Positions 1 through 9,735 of a stretch of DNA of 64,000 nt are shown piece by piece; the stretch's first letter is position 1; each line of letters starts with the position of its first letter. The position numbers were made by a program, and so were the translations under genes. The DNA comes from Yarrowia lipolytica (taxonomy: Eukaryota; Ascomycota; Dipodascomycetes; Dipodascales), in contig NC_090770.1 of assembly GCF_001761485.1 (NCBI RefSeq), positions 2,046,001-2,110,000 on the forward strand. The letters run 5' to 3'. The notes under the pieces were generated by a model. It was not told where the DNA came from. It saw only the letters and a list, made by a program, of their open reading frames with translations, and made no database searches.

Positions 1-1
1 T

Positions 2-1045
2 CTGGGCCGAGACCTCCACGACGTGTTTGCCGCACCTGTCACGGCCAATGTGACCCAGTCCTCCATCCCCTCGGTGGAGTCGCCCTATGCCTCGTACTCG
101 CGTCTACGTATCGGCACAGCACATTGGGCCCGAGAAATGTACCAGCGCGAACTCGAGGCAATCTTCGATATGCGAAAGCAGGACGAGTACATGTTTGGCG
201 ACGATGGCCACTTTGCTGACCAGGCCGTCGAAGACATTATGGAGAAGATGGAGCTCGAGTCTGGAGGCGACGACCCCGCCGCTGCAGACCACTCTCTCCC
301 GTTCGATTTGGAACTGGAGTCACCCCCCACCGTGGGAGGTCTGTCCTCACCACCCAAGGAGTTTTACTTTTATGCCATTCGGCCGAACTACTTTTTGGCT
401 CCTCTGGATATCAAGGTGCTGAAGCACGTTTTCGGCCATTACTCCATGTTCCCTCCGTCGATTAAACCCCGAATCGAGCACGTGGAACACACCTCAGTCA
501 CCATTGACCTGCGAAAGCGGTCCAAGTACCTGGCTAACCTACCTGTGGGTGCTGAAATTGGATTCGTCGAGTGTGACTGGCGACATGTGCTGCCCAAGGA
601 CAAGCTCGCACCCTTTGCTGAGGAGCTCAAGCAGCGTTTCCGCCGTCACAAGAACCAGGAACGACGAGACGACAGAAACAAGCGGTTGGCTGAACAGAGA
701 GACCATGTGGAGTTCGATACGTATATCGAGCAGCGAGGCTTCTCTTCCCCTCCTCTAGGTGCTTCGGCGCCCTTTGGAAGCAGTCCTATCAGCTCGCTGG
801 ACCCTGTTCTGGGTGAGACAGCTCCTACCTCTTCGGGCGAGACCCCCTCCCCTTCTGGAAGTGCTCAGAAGAAGACCGTTTGGGGCAAGGCTGTCAACTG
901 GACTTCGGATCCTGTGGCCCCCCATGACTCTGAGGAGAATGGCTGGGGCGACATTGCCAAGGCCCTTGAGGCTGCTGAAGCCGAGTCCGGAACCCGCAAG
1001 AAGGGCAAGAAGAAACTTGTTCTTGTTTCTCGAAATGCCTTTTAA
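2..1045 (+). CDS. RNF10/Mag2-type RING E3 ubiquitin ligase, C-terminal part (5' end outside window)
   Basis: The reading frame is open from the first bases of the window, so about 347 C-terminal residues are visible and the RING finger must lie upstream. The signature is the block starting YFYAIRPNYFLAPLDIKVLK, followed by a predicted beta-rich region and the stretch RKRSKYLANLPVGAEIGFVE. This matches the conserved region after the RING in RNF10 (yeast Mag2), where the family has FYQ...FLHPVNV...L and RYLSHLPL..EF. A basic helix (about codons 215-240) and a polar Ser/Pro linker follow, then a tail ending KKGKKKLVLVSRNAF. Family knowledge: RNF10 ubiquitinates 40S proteins uS3 and uS5 on stalled ribosomes. 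It converges with the dehydrogenase gene 302 bases away. The N-terminal domains cannot be checked here. Confidence 0.75.
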   Translation: MGRDLHDVFAAPVTANVTQSSIPSVESPYASYSRLRIGTAHWAREMYQRELEAIFDMRKQDEYMFGDDGHFADQAVEDIMEKMELESGGDDPAAADHSLPFDLELESPPTVGGLSSPPKEFYFYAIRPNYFLAPLDIKVLKHVFGHYSMFPPSIKPRIEHVEHTSVTIDLRKRSKYLANLPVGAEIGFVECDWRHVLPKDKLAPFAEELKQRFRRHKNQERRDDRNKRLAEQRDHVEFDTYIEQRGFSSPPLGASAPFGSSPISSLDPVLGETAPTSSGETPSPSGSAQKKTVWGKAVNWTSDPVAPHDSEENGWGDIAKALEAAEAESGTRKKGKKKLVLVSRNAF

Positions 1046-1347
1046 GCGATTGGCTCAGCACGGCCCAGCACGCCCCAGCAAGCACGGCTATTAACTTTTT
1101 AACCTATTTACTCACTTACACCCATATACAGATATATTTATTTATGCATTTTGACCAAGTAGCGTCGTTCGGATACAAGCACGCGATATATCCGTAGCGG
1201 TTGTTGTAGGTCTGTAATGAGAGTGTTGTGATGGTGTCTCGTTCTATGAGTACAATTAGTCACTGCATTACACCCGACTACACTGATATCATACAAATCA
1301 TAAATACATTAAGATGTCCTACAAGTAAATCAGTACAAGTAGCGTCC
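1046..1347. other. convergent 3' intergenic region
   Basis: These 302 bases lie between two converging genes. They are AT-rich after about 1090, with runs such as TATATTTATTTATG near 1131 that could serve both 3' ends. No reading frame or RNA gene is seen. Confidence 0.5.
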
Positions 1348-2400
1348 TTACAGCTCTCCTCGGCCCACCTTCTTGTGCTCAACCTCCTCCATGCAGCCAT
1401 CGAGGTTGGTGGCCCATCGGCAGAAGTCGGCCAGCCAGTGGGGCACGATTCGAGCCAGAGGGGTGAGTCTGGCGTACAGAGGCTCAATGACCTCGCCTCG
1501 CTGGCCGTTGGCAATGTTGTCGACAATGATCTTGGCCAGAGCCTGGGACTCAACGACGGGAGCAAAGAACTTGGTGGGAGTGGACAGATCGGCAAACAGA
1601 CGGGTGTTCATCTGACCGGGGCACACAAGGGTAGTTCCGACCTTGCCAGCAAGACCTCGCTCGTGGGTGATGGAGTCATGCAGACCGACCACGGCATGCT
1701 TGGAAGAGGTGTAGGCAGACATGTGGCCGGGTCCAATGAGACCGACGGTGGAGGCGACAGACACGACCCATCCTCGCTTGTACTTGAGGAAGTCGGGGAT
1801 GACGGCCTGCAGGGTCCAGAAGTGCGAGACAATGTTGACCTCGAACAGGTTTCGAATGAGCTTCTCGTTGAGGTCCTGGACTCGCTGCTCGCACATCATA
1901 CCGGCGTTGTTGACCAGAATGGAGATGGGACCCATGTCTCGCTGCACCTCGGCGAAGGCCTTGTCAATGACGGTCTTGTCAGTGAGGTCACAGTAGTAAT
2001 AGGTGGAACCGGGCAGGGTTCGGGCGGGCTTCTCTCGGTCGAGAATGGCACATCGCACGCCTCGCTTGGACAGCTCATAGGCAATGTAATGTCCGAGACC
2101 GTTGGAGCCTCCGGTGATGACCGCAACATCTCGGGAAGTCAGCTTCCAGCCCTTGATCTTCAGGTATCGTCGAGAGATGACTCGGAAGAAGTAGAGGATG
2201 GTGGTGAGGATGCCAGCGCCAGCAATGCCAGCGAATCGGGGCAGGTTCTCGTAAAGGTCACCATTCTGGTAAGACAGGGCCAGGGCGGCGCCTGCAAACA
2301 GAGGGTTGAGCAGGATCTTGTCTGCGAGCTTGACAATGTTGTCAATGTTCAGAGAGGACTTGGCCTTGAGAAACTTTTCTTCGTGAGCGAATTCAGACAT
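1348..2400 (-). CDS. membrane-anchored short-chain dehydrogenase/reductase (17beta-HSD11/RDH10-like)
   Basis: 350 residues. A classical SDR Rossmann fold begins near residue 92. The cofactor motif TGGSNGLG is at 96-103, NNAG at 164-167, and the catalytic triad is Ser217, Tyr230 and Lys234 (YTSSK). One or two hydrophobic segments at about 32-45 and 56-75, followed by RRYLKIKGWK, look like an N-terminal hairpin or anchor as in the lipid-droplet/ER SDR16C group (17beta-HSD11, RDH10, DHRS3). The likely role is NAD(P)-dependent oxidation or reduction of a lipid alcohol, sterol or ketone on the ER or lipid droplet; the substrate cannot be read. The start is the ATG at 2400. The frame continues upstream only to a GTG at 2469, and the TATA box at 2471-2479 makes that extension unlikely to be transcribed. 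Confidence 0.82.
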   Translation of the reverse strand: MSEFAHEEKFLKAKSSLNIDNIVKLADKILLNPLFAGAALALSYQNGDLYENLPRFAGIAGAGILTTILYFFRVISRRYLKIKGWKLTSRDVAVITGGSNGLGHYIAYELSKRGVRCAILDREKPARTLPGSTYYYCDLTDKTVIDKAFAEVQRDMGPISILVNNAGMMCEQRVQDLNEKLIRNLFEVNIVSHFWTLQAVIPDFLKYKRGWVVSVASTVGLIGPGHMSAYTSSKHAVVGLHDSITHERGLAGKVGTTLVCPGQMNTRLFADLSTPTKFFAPVVESQALAKIIVDNIANGQRGEVIEPLYARLTPLARIVPHWLADFCRWATNLDGCMEEVEHKKVGRGEL

Positions 2401-2470
2401 TTTTAGAGAGGATGAGAGATGTGATAAGGTGACAGAAGGGAGGAACTTGGAAACACGAGCTGGCAACACC

Positions 2471-2479
2471 TATATATAC
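2471..2479 (-). promoter_or_regulatory. TATA box of the dehydrogenase gene
   Basis: TATATATA-type box on the minus strand, about 70 bases upstream of the ATG at 2400. It supports that start over the longer frame. Confidence 0.5.
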
Positions 2480-5036
2480 CCCGCACTATTAGACACTTAT
2501 GACTTTCAGGCTTAAACTCTTTCCCCATGTGAATGTGAGAGGTGCAGATTATCATGCCACTCCGGAGGAATAAACCCAGCGGCGTGTACATGATTGACGC
2601 AGTTGCTGGAGAGATATTGAAGGGCAAAATGGGCTCATATTCACGTGAAAGTGCGGTTGTGCGAAGAATTGGGCCTTGCACGTGGACATTTTCGCTTCTT
2701 CTGCCGAACACGCTTGCTCAGCTTCCGTATCTGACTCTCTTCCGCATGAAAGTTCAGCTTGTGGGGAAGCCCGTTTGTTGGAGACAGGAAGGCATGTGAA
2801 ACATGTGTCGGTGGAGGTACACTCGAACGTATATAAATTCAGTAGGCAACTTTCTCGATCAGTTTTGTCGTCAATTGAAGACTTGCACTGATTATTGGGA
2901 TGATTTCAAGCACTGTCGCCGTCTATTTTCACCCCTTCTACAACGCCCTCCGATTCCATCACTTGCTATGTTAATTTTTCCTTGCTTAGAGCACATCGCT
3001 TACCCTTTTACCCTTTTACCCTTTTACTTTCCCCCCACAAGACCTCTCCAACCTAAGCGGTACCTTGCAGTTGAGTGATAGACTGGGAGCAGTTTGGGTG
3101 CCCAGAACCGCACCTGTCAGCGAGATTTTCACACCGTTGGAGCCACCCACTCCTTTACTTCAGATATCCGCCATTACACGCCAAAATTAGAACCATTTCC
3201 TTTAGTCTACTCGGCATCTCGTTTCTGATTAGTCTACACCCCACACTGTGGCAAATAATCTACTCCCCACAGCCGAATCCAATCGCAATCAGAGTTTCAT
3301 TCTCAGGCTGCAAGTCCGTACTGTAGTGTAGTCGACTATGAGGTTGGTCCAGCACTGGCCCGATAACTCGGTCAACCCTAGGGACTTCTCGGAATTGCGT
3401 CTTGTTGAGTGAAAACAAGACTCTTACTCAGCACCCATGTACACTGTCAGTGCCGATCTTTGCCGTTTGCAGCGTCGTACTTGTGCCTAACTCCGGTCCA
3501 AGCTCACGTGGAAAATCCAAATAGGCGTTAATAGCTTGTGATTGTGAATTTAAGACAACCCGAATGCGCATCAGGCCCAACGTCAAAGCTTGTCTCTCGC
3601 GGTTTCATGTTTGCGACATAACCTCCAGTTTATCGCGACTGTCCACGATGCTTCTTCCATTGATTTTGTTGTTTTTTTTCTTCATCAACTCTCTTCTTTT
3701 CCGTGCTGCATTATCGCCGTGTGGATACAAGTGAAGCGTATATACTGACATAGTGTGCATCCGTACCTTAGCGAGATGAAATGAGTAAGGGACGAGCCCA
3801 CCTCATGTGTGTACCAGCCAGTAGCTAAGACGTAGTGGCGTCGTATTTCACTCCTGTTAACTGCATCCAATCTCAGCGGCTGTCAATGACACGTCGGCAC
3901 CATCGTCTGTCAGATACAAGAATGTGTCAAGTTGGGTTGGATGATATTTGGTGAGCTTAGTCACATCAACAGTGATGTACAATGGTAGCATACCGTATGT
4001 ACAGTAGTATTATTATGAGAATCTTTGTTTGAGGGAGTCAGTAATTGTTGAGGTGAAATATTATTTGAGAGCGTCAGAAGTTGGAATCTGAAGTCATAAT
4101 ATTAGCACGGTGTTGATCTATAGAATGTGCAAATGATAGCACTGACCGGACGTTGTATAAGTGCTGTATTTGTAGTGGCAGGGCGTAGAAAGCAATCAGA
4201 AGAAGCCTGTAATCCACGTTCTCGCTGTCAATGACCAGAAAAACCTCTTTGTGCTCTTACAACATGGGAAGATTGCATTTCGTGCGACTTCGTGGGACCT
4301 ATAGTGTGCCCTACAATCTCCGTAATCCGCCAAAGAGATAATGGGGCTCTGCAGATAATAGCATTAGGTAGTGCACAGGAAAAACATACTGTGCGGATAG
4401 TTTGGTTTGGACCGTTCCACTGAGCGCTGGGCAAGACTCAGACTCTCTAACTAGTATCTCCAACGTCATTTTTGCTCTGTTTTTCCACAGGGACTAATTT
4501 CCCGTCTTTCGCCGCATATATTGCTCACATTTTCCGATTATTCATCTTTTATTTGCTCGCATGCAGCATCCTCTTTCGGGAACATTTCGGAGTGTACTTG
4601 CCTGTTTAGGTTAAAATTGGGACCAACGCTGCGATATAAGTGTGTGTTATCCCCCGTTGGACATCAGACCAGAAAATGCGCCGCAAGAGATTTGTCATCA
4701 GCAAAACGATGATACCCTTTAAATACCTCTCAGGGAGCCCAACTAAATGGCGTTTGCACTGTGAATCCCCATTCACCAGTTGTCGTCAGAACTGGGTGGA
4801 GGAAGATACGATACCTGCCTCTGATATATTCTGCAAGACGTGAGTCTTCAAGACGTTGGGGTGCTTGAAGAGTTCATATTCTTGGTGCTGATACATTTCC
4901 AAGTCGCTCTTTCAGTCTTCATCAAGAGATGCGTCTGTATGGTCTTGATACTAAGTCTCAAATGATGTGGACACCACACCACTATCCCTAACACATTACA
5001 AGACACCATGGTTCAAAGTACAACAATCAATTACAA
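2480..5036. other. intergenic region without recognisable genes
   Basis: About 2.5 kb between the promoter of the dehydrogenase and the 3' end of the permease. The open frames are short, lack homology that I recognise, and have no paired GTGAGT/CTAAC-CAG splice signals. A short direct repeat of CCCTTTTA (three copies) lies at about 3003-3028. No tRNA A/B box pair was seen. Confidence 0.5.
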
Positions 5037-6686
5037 TTAAATAACGACACGCTCAACATGCTCCTCAACCTGCTTCTCGTTGGCCTTTTCGGACTCCTCC
5101 TTGGCAAGCTCCTGGTTGACAACTCGAACGGCGTCAAGAACTCGAGGATCATCTTCCAAGTTGGATCGAGGGCCGGTGTACCATCGCCGAGCGTACAAAA
5201 AGTAGTAAGCCAAAGCGCCAATCCACACGCCAACGTTTAGCACCACAACGTAGTTCATGGTGTCCGTGGTCACGTGAGGGGTCGCAGTGGGGAACATTAG
5301 CAGAATGATGGCAAAGACGAGATATCCAGATGCAGCGATACCGATGATCTTGGAAAGAACCTTACCAAGGTAGAAGGGGCCGGGCACAAACTTGGAGGCG
5401 CCAAACACGAGCTTGAGGAAGATGGGCAGGAGCCAGGCCAGATCGTTGGAGACGGGGGGCAGAGAAAACAGAGCGTAAGCAGCCTTGTCATCAATCATAC
5501 AGATGCAGCCAATGGCCAGACCGACAAAGGTGCCCATGATGACGGTTCGTCGAGGCACTCCAGTCTCCTTGTGGACAACCTTAAGCCAGTCGGAGAAGGG
5601 CAGAGCGCCATCTCGAGCAAAGGCCCAGTTCTGTCGAGATCCAGCGACCAGAATACTGAGACCCATGGTCCACTGAAGACAGAAGATGATGGACATAATT
5701 GCCATGGTCCACTTCTTTCCAAGACAGTCGTAGATGATCTGGGCCATGGGCTGGCCGAGGGGAGTATTGATGATAGCCTCAACATCGGGGTTGATGACAG
5801 CAGCACAGATGATGTTGACAATGACACCAAGGATCCAGCACATGCCAATGGATGAAATGATACCGATAGGGACGGCTCGAGAGGCGTTGGATGCTTCCTC
5901 AGCCATGTGGACACAACTGTCAAAGGCTCCAATGGTCCAGATGGGGGCGAGCCACGACAGGAAGAAGTTCCAGCCGGTAGGCCATTCGGAGATGTTTTCA
6001 ATCTGGGTGAAGATGAACTTGCCGTCGTTGAGGTGATCACGTGCACCGACGGGCAGCGCAATCACAACCAGAACAATGATACCAATGTTAAGCACGATAC
6101 AGGCAGTCTGGATCTTGGAGATGAGTTTGGTGGTGAGGATGCCGGCGAGACCGTGGGTCAGCACAGCGCCTGCGAAGACGCCGTAAACCGTGTATTTGGA
6201 GGGTTCAAATTCACCGTCAGTGGCCAGGGAAACCACAGACAAGAGCATGAGAGAAAAGCCATAGTCGATAGACACCAGACCTCCAATGAGACCCAGCGAG
6301 TTGGAGTAACCGCAAAGGAAAGACAAGGGTCGTTTGGCGTTCTCAGGTGCAAAATGGTAAGTCCACCAGTACAGACCTCCCGAAGTAGGCAATGAGGAAC
6401 CCAGCTCGGCCATGGCCAAACCTACAACCATAATACACGCCGAGGCAATGCACCATCCCCAGACCATTCCCACGGGGCCAGCCGTGAGAGAGTAACCAAT
6501 GACGGACGAAATGGAAGGTAGCAGACCCATGATGGAGAAGGCGATTCCAAATACTTGGACCACGGAAAAGTGCCGTTTCAATTCCTCCTTGTAACCAATG
6601 TCGGCCAGGATACACTCATCCTGAGTGGCGTAGGGAACGCCCTTCTCTTGCAAGCTGTCGTCGGACTTGCGCTCGATTACTGTCAT
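5037..6686 (-). CDS. amino acid/GABA permease, APC superfamily (Uga4-like)
   Basis: 549 residues with about 12 hydrophobic segments. The N-terminal block (ADIGYKEELKRHFS, then FGIAFSIMGLLPSISSVIGY, then GGLYWWTYHFAPE) is typical of the fungal Uga4/Hnm1 branch of the amino acid-choline transporter family (APC). The likely role is proton-coupled uptake of GABA, choline or a related amino compound at the plasma membrane or vacuole; Uga4-like is the better fit, but specificity cannot be decided by eye. The start is the ATG at 6686. The frame extends upstream to 6806 through a CA/GT-repeat leader, but a TATATAAG box at 6771-6778 lies inside that extension, so it should not be translated. One GATA-type site (TTATCT on the plus strand, about 6819) lies 130 bases upstream, which would fit nitrogen control; this is weak. 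Confidence 0.85.
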   Translation of the reverse strand: MTVIERKSDDSLQEKGVPYATQDECILADIGYKEELKRHFSVVQVFGIAFSIMGLLPSISSVIGYSLTAGPVGMVWGWCIASACIMVVGLAMAELGSSLPTSGGLYWWTYHFAPENAKRPLSFLCGYSNSLGLIGGLVSIDYGFSLMLLSVVSLATDGEFEPSKYTVYGVFAGAVLTHGLAGILTTKLISKIQTACIVLNIGIIVLVVIALPVGARDHLNDGKFIFTQIENISEWPTGWNFFLSWLAPIWTIGAFDSCVHMAEEASNASRAVPIGIISSIGMCWILGVIVNIICAAVINPDVEAIINTPLGQPMAQIIYDCLGKKWTMAIMSIIFCLQWTMGLSILVAGSRQNWAFARDGALPFSDWLKVVHKETGVPRRTVIMGTFVGLAIGCICMIDDKAAYALFSLPPVSNDLAWLLPIFLKLVFGASKFVPGPFYLGKVLSKIIGIAASGYLVFAIILLMFPTATPHVTTDTMNYVVVLNVGVWIGALAYYFLYARRWYTGPRSNLEDDPRVLDAVRVVNQELAKEESEKANEKQVEEHVERVVI

Positions 6687-6709
6687 TGTGATCTTGTGTG
6701 AGTTGGTAG

Positions 6710-6725
6710 TGTGTGTGTGTGTGTG
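6710..6725. repeat. (GT)n microsatellite in the permease 5' leader
   Basis: Short GT dinucleotide run, read as CA on the coding strand, between the TATA box and the ATG of the permease gene. CA-rich leaders also precede the calcineurin B and LOV genes in this window. Confidence 0.6.
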
Positions 6726-6770
6726 AATGGATAGTGAGTTGATGGAGTCCGAATACCGTATTGCAACGCT

Positions 6771-6778
6771 CTTATATA
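6771..6778 (-). promoter_or_regulatory. TATA box of the permease gene
   Basis: TATATAAG on the minus strand, about 85-92 bases upstream of the chosen ATG at 6686. Confidence 0.55.
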
Positions 6779-8701
6779 CCATCTTGACCCCCATATTCAT
6801 CGCCATCTACCCCATCGTTATCTTGCAGATGACTTTGATTCATGCGGGGGGCAGGTGCATGAGATCTGTTCCTCTTCGTTGTGCCAGGGGCCACCCTACA
6901 GATCTGGCGCACCATTTAGTGATTAGTGATCATGTTCCAGCAATATTCGCAGCTATTCTCAGAGATGGCAGTTTCTTGGCACCCTCTTGGCACTGCTATC
7001 CGACTGTGGGGTGTGAACTCTGATGCATGTTTATGTTTGAAGACAACTCCTTACACGTCCTCAGAGGTGTCAATTGAGCTTGGTGATACTTGTCTAGGTA
7101 TTTAGTCAGTATATGTTTAGTCAGTGGCTGGAATGAGACACTCGTTGGTACTGTTTGGGTCGATGCTACAAGTACAAGTGTTCAAGTCAAACCACTATTT
7201 GCGGAATATATAGCCGCCGCCCTGTTTGAGAACTCAGTGTGTTGACTGCAGTTAGTCATCTGTATCCGTTGGCTACTGGTCTGGACCAATTGACCTCTTT
7301 TGAATAGCAGCGTTTGGGGAAAGTGTATATCTCGTTAATTCCTGCTGGTGATATCTCCAAAGACTTGCCTTCAGCCTCACCGATAAAAATGTTGTCGAGG
7401 TTGTTCGCTTATGGTATGCATCTCCGTGAAGTTGCCGGCAAAAAAGTGGGGTAAAAGCGGAGGTGGAGGTAATGGGAACATGTGAAGCTAATGAGCCATC
7501 CCAAAGTCGAATAATACAGCCAGATTTTTGCGTGGACTTTGCCAAATAACCCTTTACTGATTATGTGGGTTCCCCGAAGCTGAATTTGATCTCCCTGAAA
7601 CTTGTTATTAAGGTGATGGGTGATGTTCGGTACGATAAGCACATTAGTGCGAACCTAGTCGAAATCAGTACAGGTACTGCCACAACATTCTCAGATCAAA
7701 GACCAATACAAAGAGCTCTGTGGTATCGAGTAAACCTTCCAATATTTCGACGCGTTCAACAAGAGACCTCTTAGGTGGGGTGCTGTGGTACAGCTTTGCT
7801 GTACAAGTACGTACCAGTGTACTCTGTATTGTGCTGGATCCCGACTCGGTTGTAGCTACTTCTCGTGCAGTAGCTATACTGTAAGTGGACATGTGCCATA
7901 ATCTGTCTGAGCTTCCACAGGTACGAGTAGCTACGACAACAATAGCGTGTTCTATCGATTGATGATTCAATCAATCCAAAACGCATTCTCACGGTGGAAA
8001 AAACACCCGCAGTATAGCCTTGCCTCTATTGGAAGTTTCTAGATGACTGCAGGGACTTTCCACGACGTGTATATTTCATTTCTACATTCAGCATTGTTCC
8101 CCCGCACAGCTCAACGAGGGAGTCTATTCGTTTTTTAACCCTTTGCGGACGGCGTCTGTGGCCTGCCTCCGAGTACCTCCCGGCTCTTTGTTGTGTGCAA
8201 AAGGTATATATTGCAGGCGCATCCTGAGGGGTGTTCGAGATGACGAGCAACAGTGCTTGCGTGATGTGAAGGTTTGCTTATAATATAGTGACTCTCTATG
8301 CTTTTAGTATTTCTATAGTGGATATACCATTAGATGGATTATGAGTAGCTGTACATGTACACGGATGTTTACCTGTCGTTGACTCTACTGTAATTATTGT
8401 AGGTATAGTAGCTTAGGAGCACCAATTACCATCACTAGAGGAGTAAATTGAAATATTGGCGACTGGAAGTCATGTGTGGAAGCTGTTCAGTGTCTGACGC
8501 ATGAACAAATGATACTACAAGTAGTATGTACTGTAGTTTTTTTTGCTTGGGGAGAATCTCGGTGGTGAGTATATATACTATTCGATTATTGTACAACTAT
8601 ATATATAGTTACAAGTACAGTATGTACACATACATGCTGGACCTGAACTCGCACTAACTAAGCACTGATGTGGAATGCCTGAACATAGACACTGGTCAGA
8701 C

Positions 8702-8745
8702 GCCGGTTAGTTGCCGGTTAGTCGCCGGTTAGTCGCCGGTTAATC
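8702..8745. repeat. four-copy 11-bp tandem repeat
   Basis: Four head-to-tail units of GCCGGTTAGTC with small changes: the first ends TT and the last reads GCCGGTTAATC. A degenerate continuation (CCCAGTCAATCCCC) follows. It lies in the intergenic region about 1 kb upstream of the ABC transporter. Function is unknown. Confidence 0.85.
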
Positions 8746-9104
8746 CCCAGTCAATCCCCATTCGGCTCCCTACATTTCTTGAACTTCACGTGCAAGTCAC
8801 CTGACCTCCTCCCATCAAGGCGCAATTGTATAATACTGTACTTGAACTCGTACTTGTACCTCATACTCTCTACTGTACTGTCCGATGCTGCACATCTGTT
8901 GTCTAATCCTCTCTGACGGAGTCCGAAGCAAAAATAGCGTTTTTCAGCCGTATGTGACTCACTAACGCTATATACTGGTATGTACGATACGATACAGTAG
9001 GTATGTACACAGGTACGCGGTCGGAGTCCACATTGGACCTCTACTTGCCCTCAATGTATCGCCCGCAACACTCTTCACTCAGATCTTGACGTTAGATCTG
9101 TCAG

Positions 9105-9122
9105 GTACAGTATGTACTGTAC
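9105..9122. repeat. 18-bp GTAC palindrome
   Basis: GTACAGTA, a TG spacer, then TACTGTAC: two perfect 8-base inverted arms. It is the cleanest copy of a motif family scattered through the intergenic DNA of the window. Confidence 0.8.
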
Positions 9123-9675
9123 ACGAGCATCAATAGTTGGAGAAGTGATAGTAGTGTACACGGCGGTGAAACGTTAAGAACGTCGCTTCAGCATTAGCTG
9201 CATGGGGCTCACCTGAGTTCTTGACCATACTTTCGCCCATCTGCCAGTGCCAGGAAACAGACCTTGTATTCTATGGCTTTTGACCGCATGAACGACGCTT
9301 TTCAACGTGCTCAGATTATGCCATAAACAGGTCCCTGAGATTTACCGATCATACGAGTATAAACAGCCAATAGGATTGCGTTTAATTAGAGCTCGTAAGC
9401 AAGGCGAACCCTGAAATATCACAGCAATAGTGGATAACGCCACAGAGATAAGCGTAGAACTGCTGTTTCCATGCCAATTTTACCCACGAGATATCGCCAA
9501 CAGCTACTAAGTACTTTCCCGGACATGGACGTGCCGACTATGTAAGCTCTGAACTTTGCAGTTGGGTCCTGAATCCAATATACCCCCCCTAGAAAGTCGT
9601 TTGGGTCGTTTAGACGCACGAAGAATCATGGGCCGCATCAATTATGCACATTAAAGGGCTATCTAAAACGAACAT

Positions 9676-9682
9676 TATAAAA
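9676..9682 (+). promoter_or_regulatory. TATA box of the ABC transporter gene
   Basis: TATAAAA, 54 bases before the ATG at 9736. It argues that transcription starts close to the coding region and that no large 5' exon is missing. Confidence 0.5.
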
Positions 9683-9735
9683 CCGTTCACGCTAAAAGAT
9701 TACGCCATGTTCATGAACTCTACAACGACTTCTTC

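Larger units (their letters stand above)
6807..9675. other. long intergenic region rich in GTAC-core motifs
   Basis: Almost 2.9 kb between the divergent permease and ABC transporter genes. No coding frame could be supported. It holds many copies of CTACAAGTA, GTACAGTA and TATGTAC-type words (for example 7167-7180, 7801-7815, 8514-8536, 8610-8634, 8835-8880, 9105-9122) and an 11-base tandem repeat at 8702-8745. No RNA gene was recognised. Confidence 0.5.

Noticed and set aside
1228-2406. 392-codon open frame on the plus strand
   Set aside because: It is antisense to the dehydrogenase, whose motifs are intact; the plus-strand protein has no recognisable domain and is a codon-bias shadow.
3003-3028. 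CCCTTTTA repeats as a telomere-like tract
   Set aside because: Only three copies, AT-rich and imperfect; better explained as a small tandem repeat.
7750-7755. Single ACGCGT words (also 25042, 36263, 45183)
   Set aside because: Single copies far from suitable genes, or inside an intron; expected by chance at this density.
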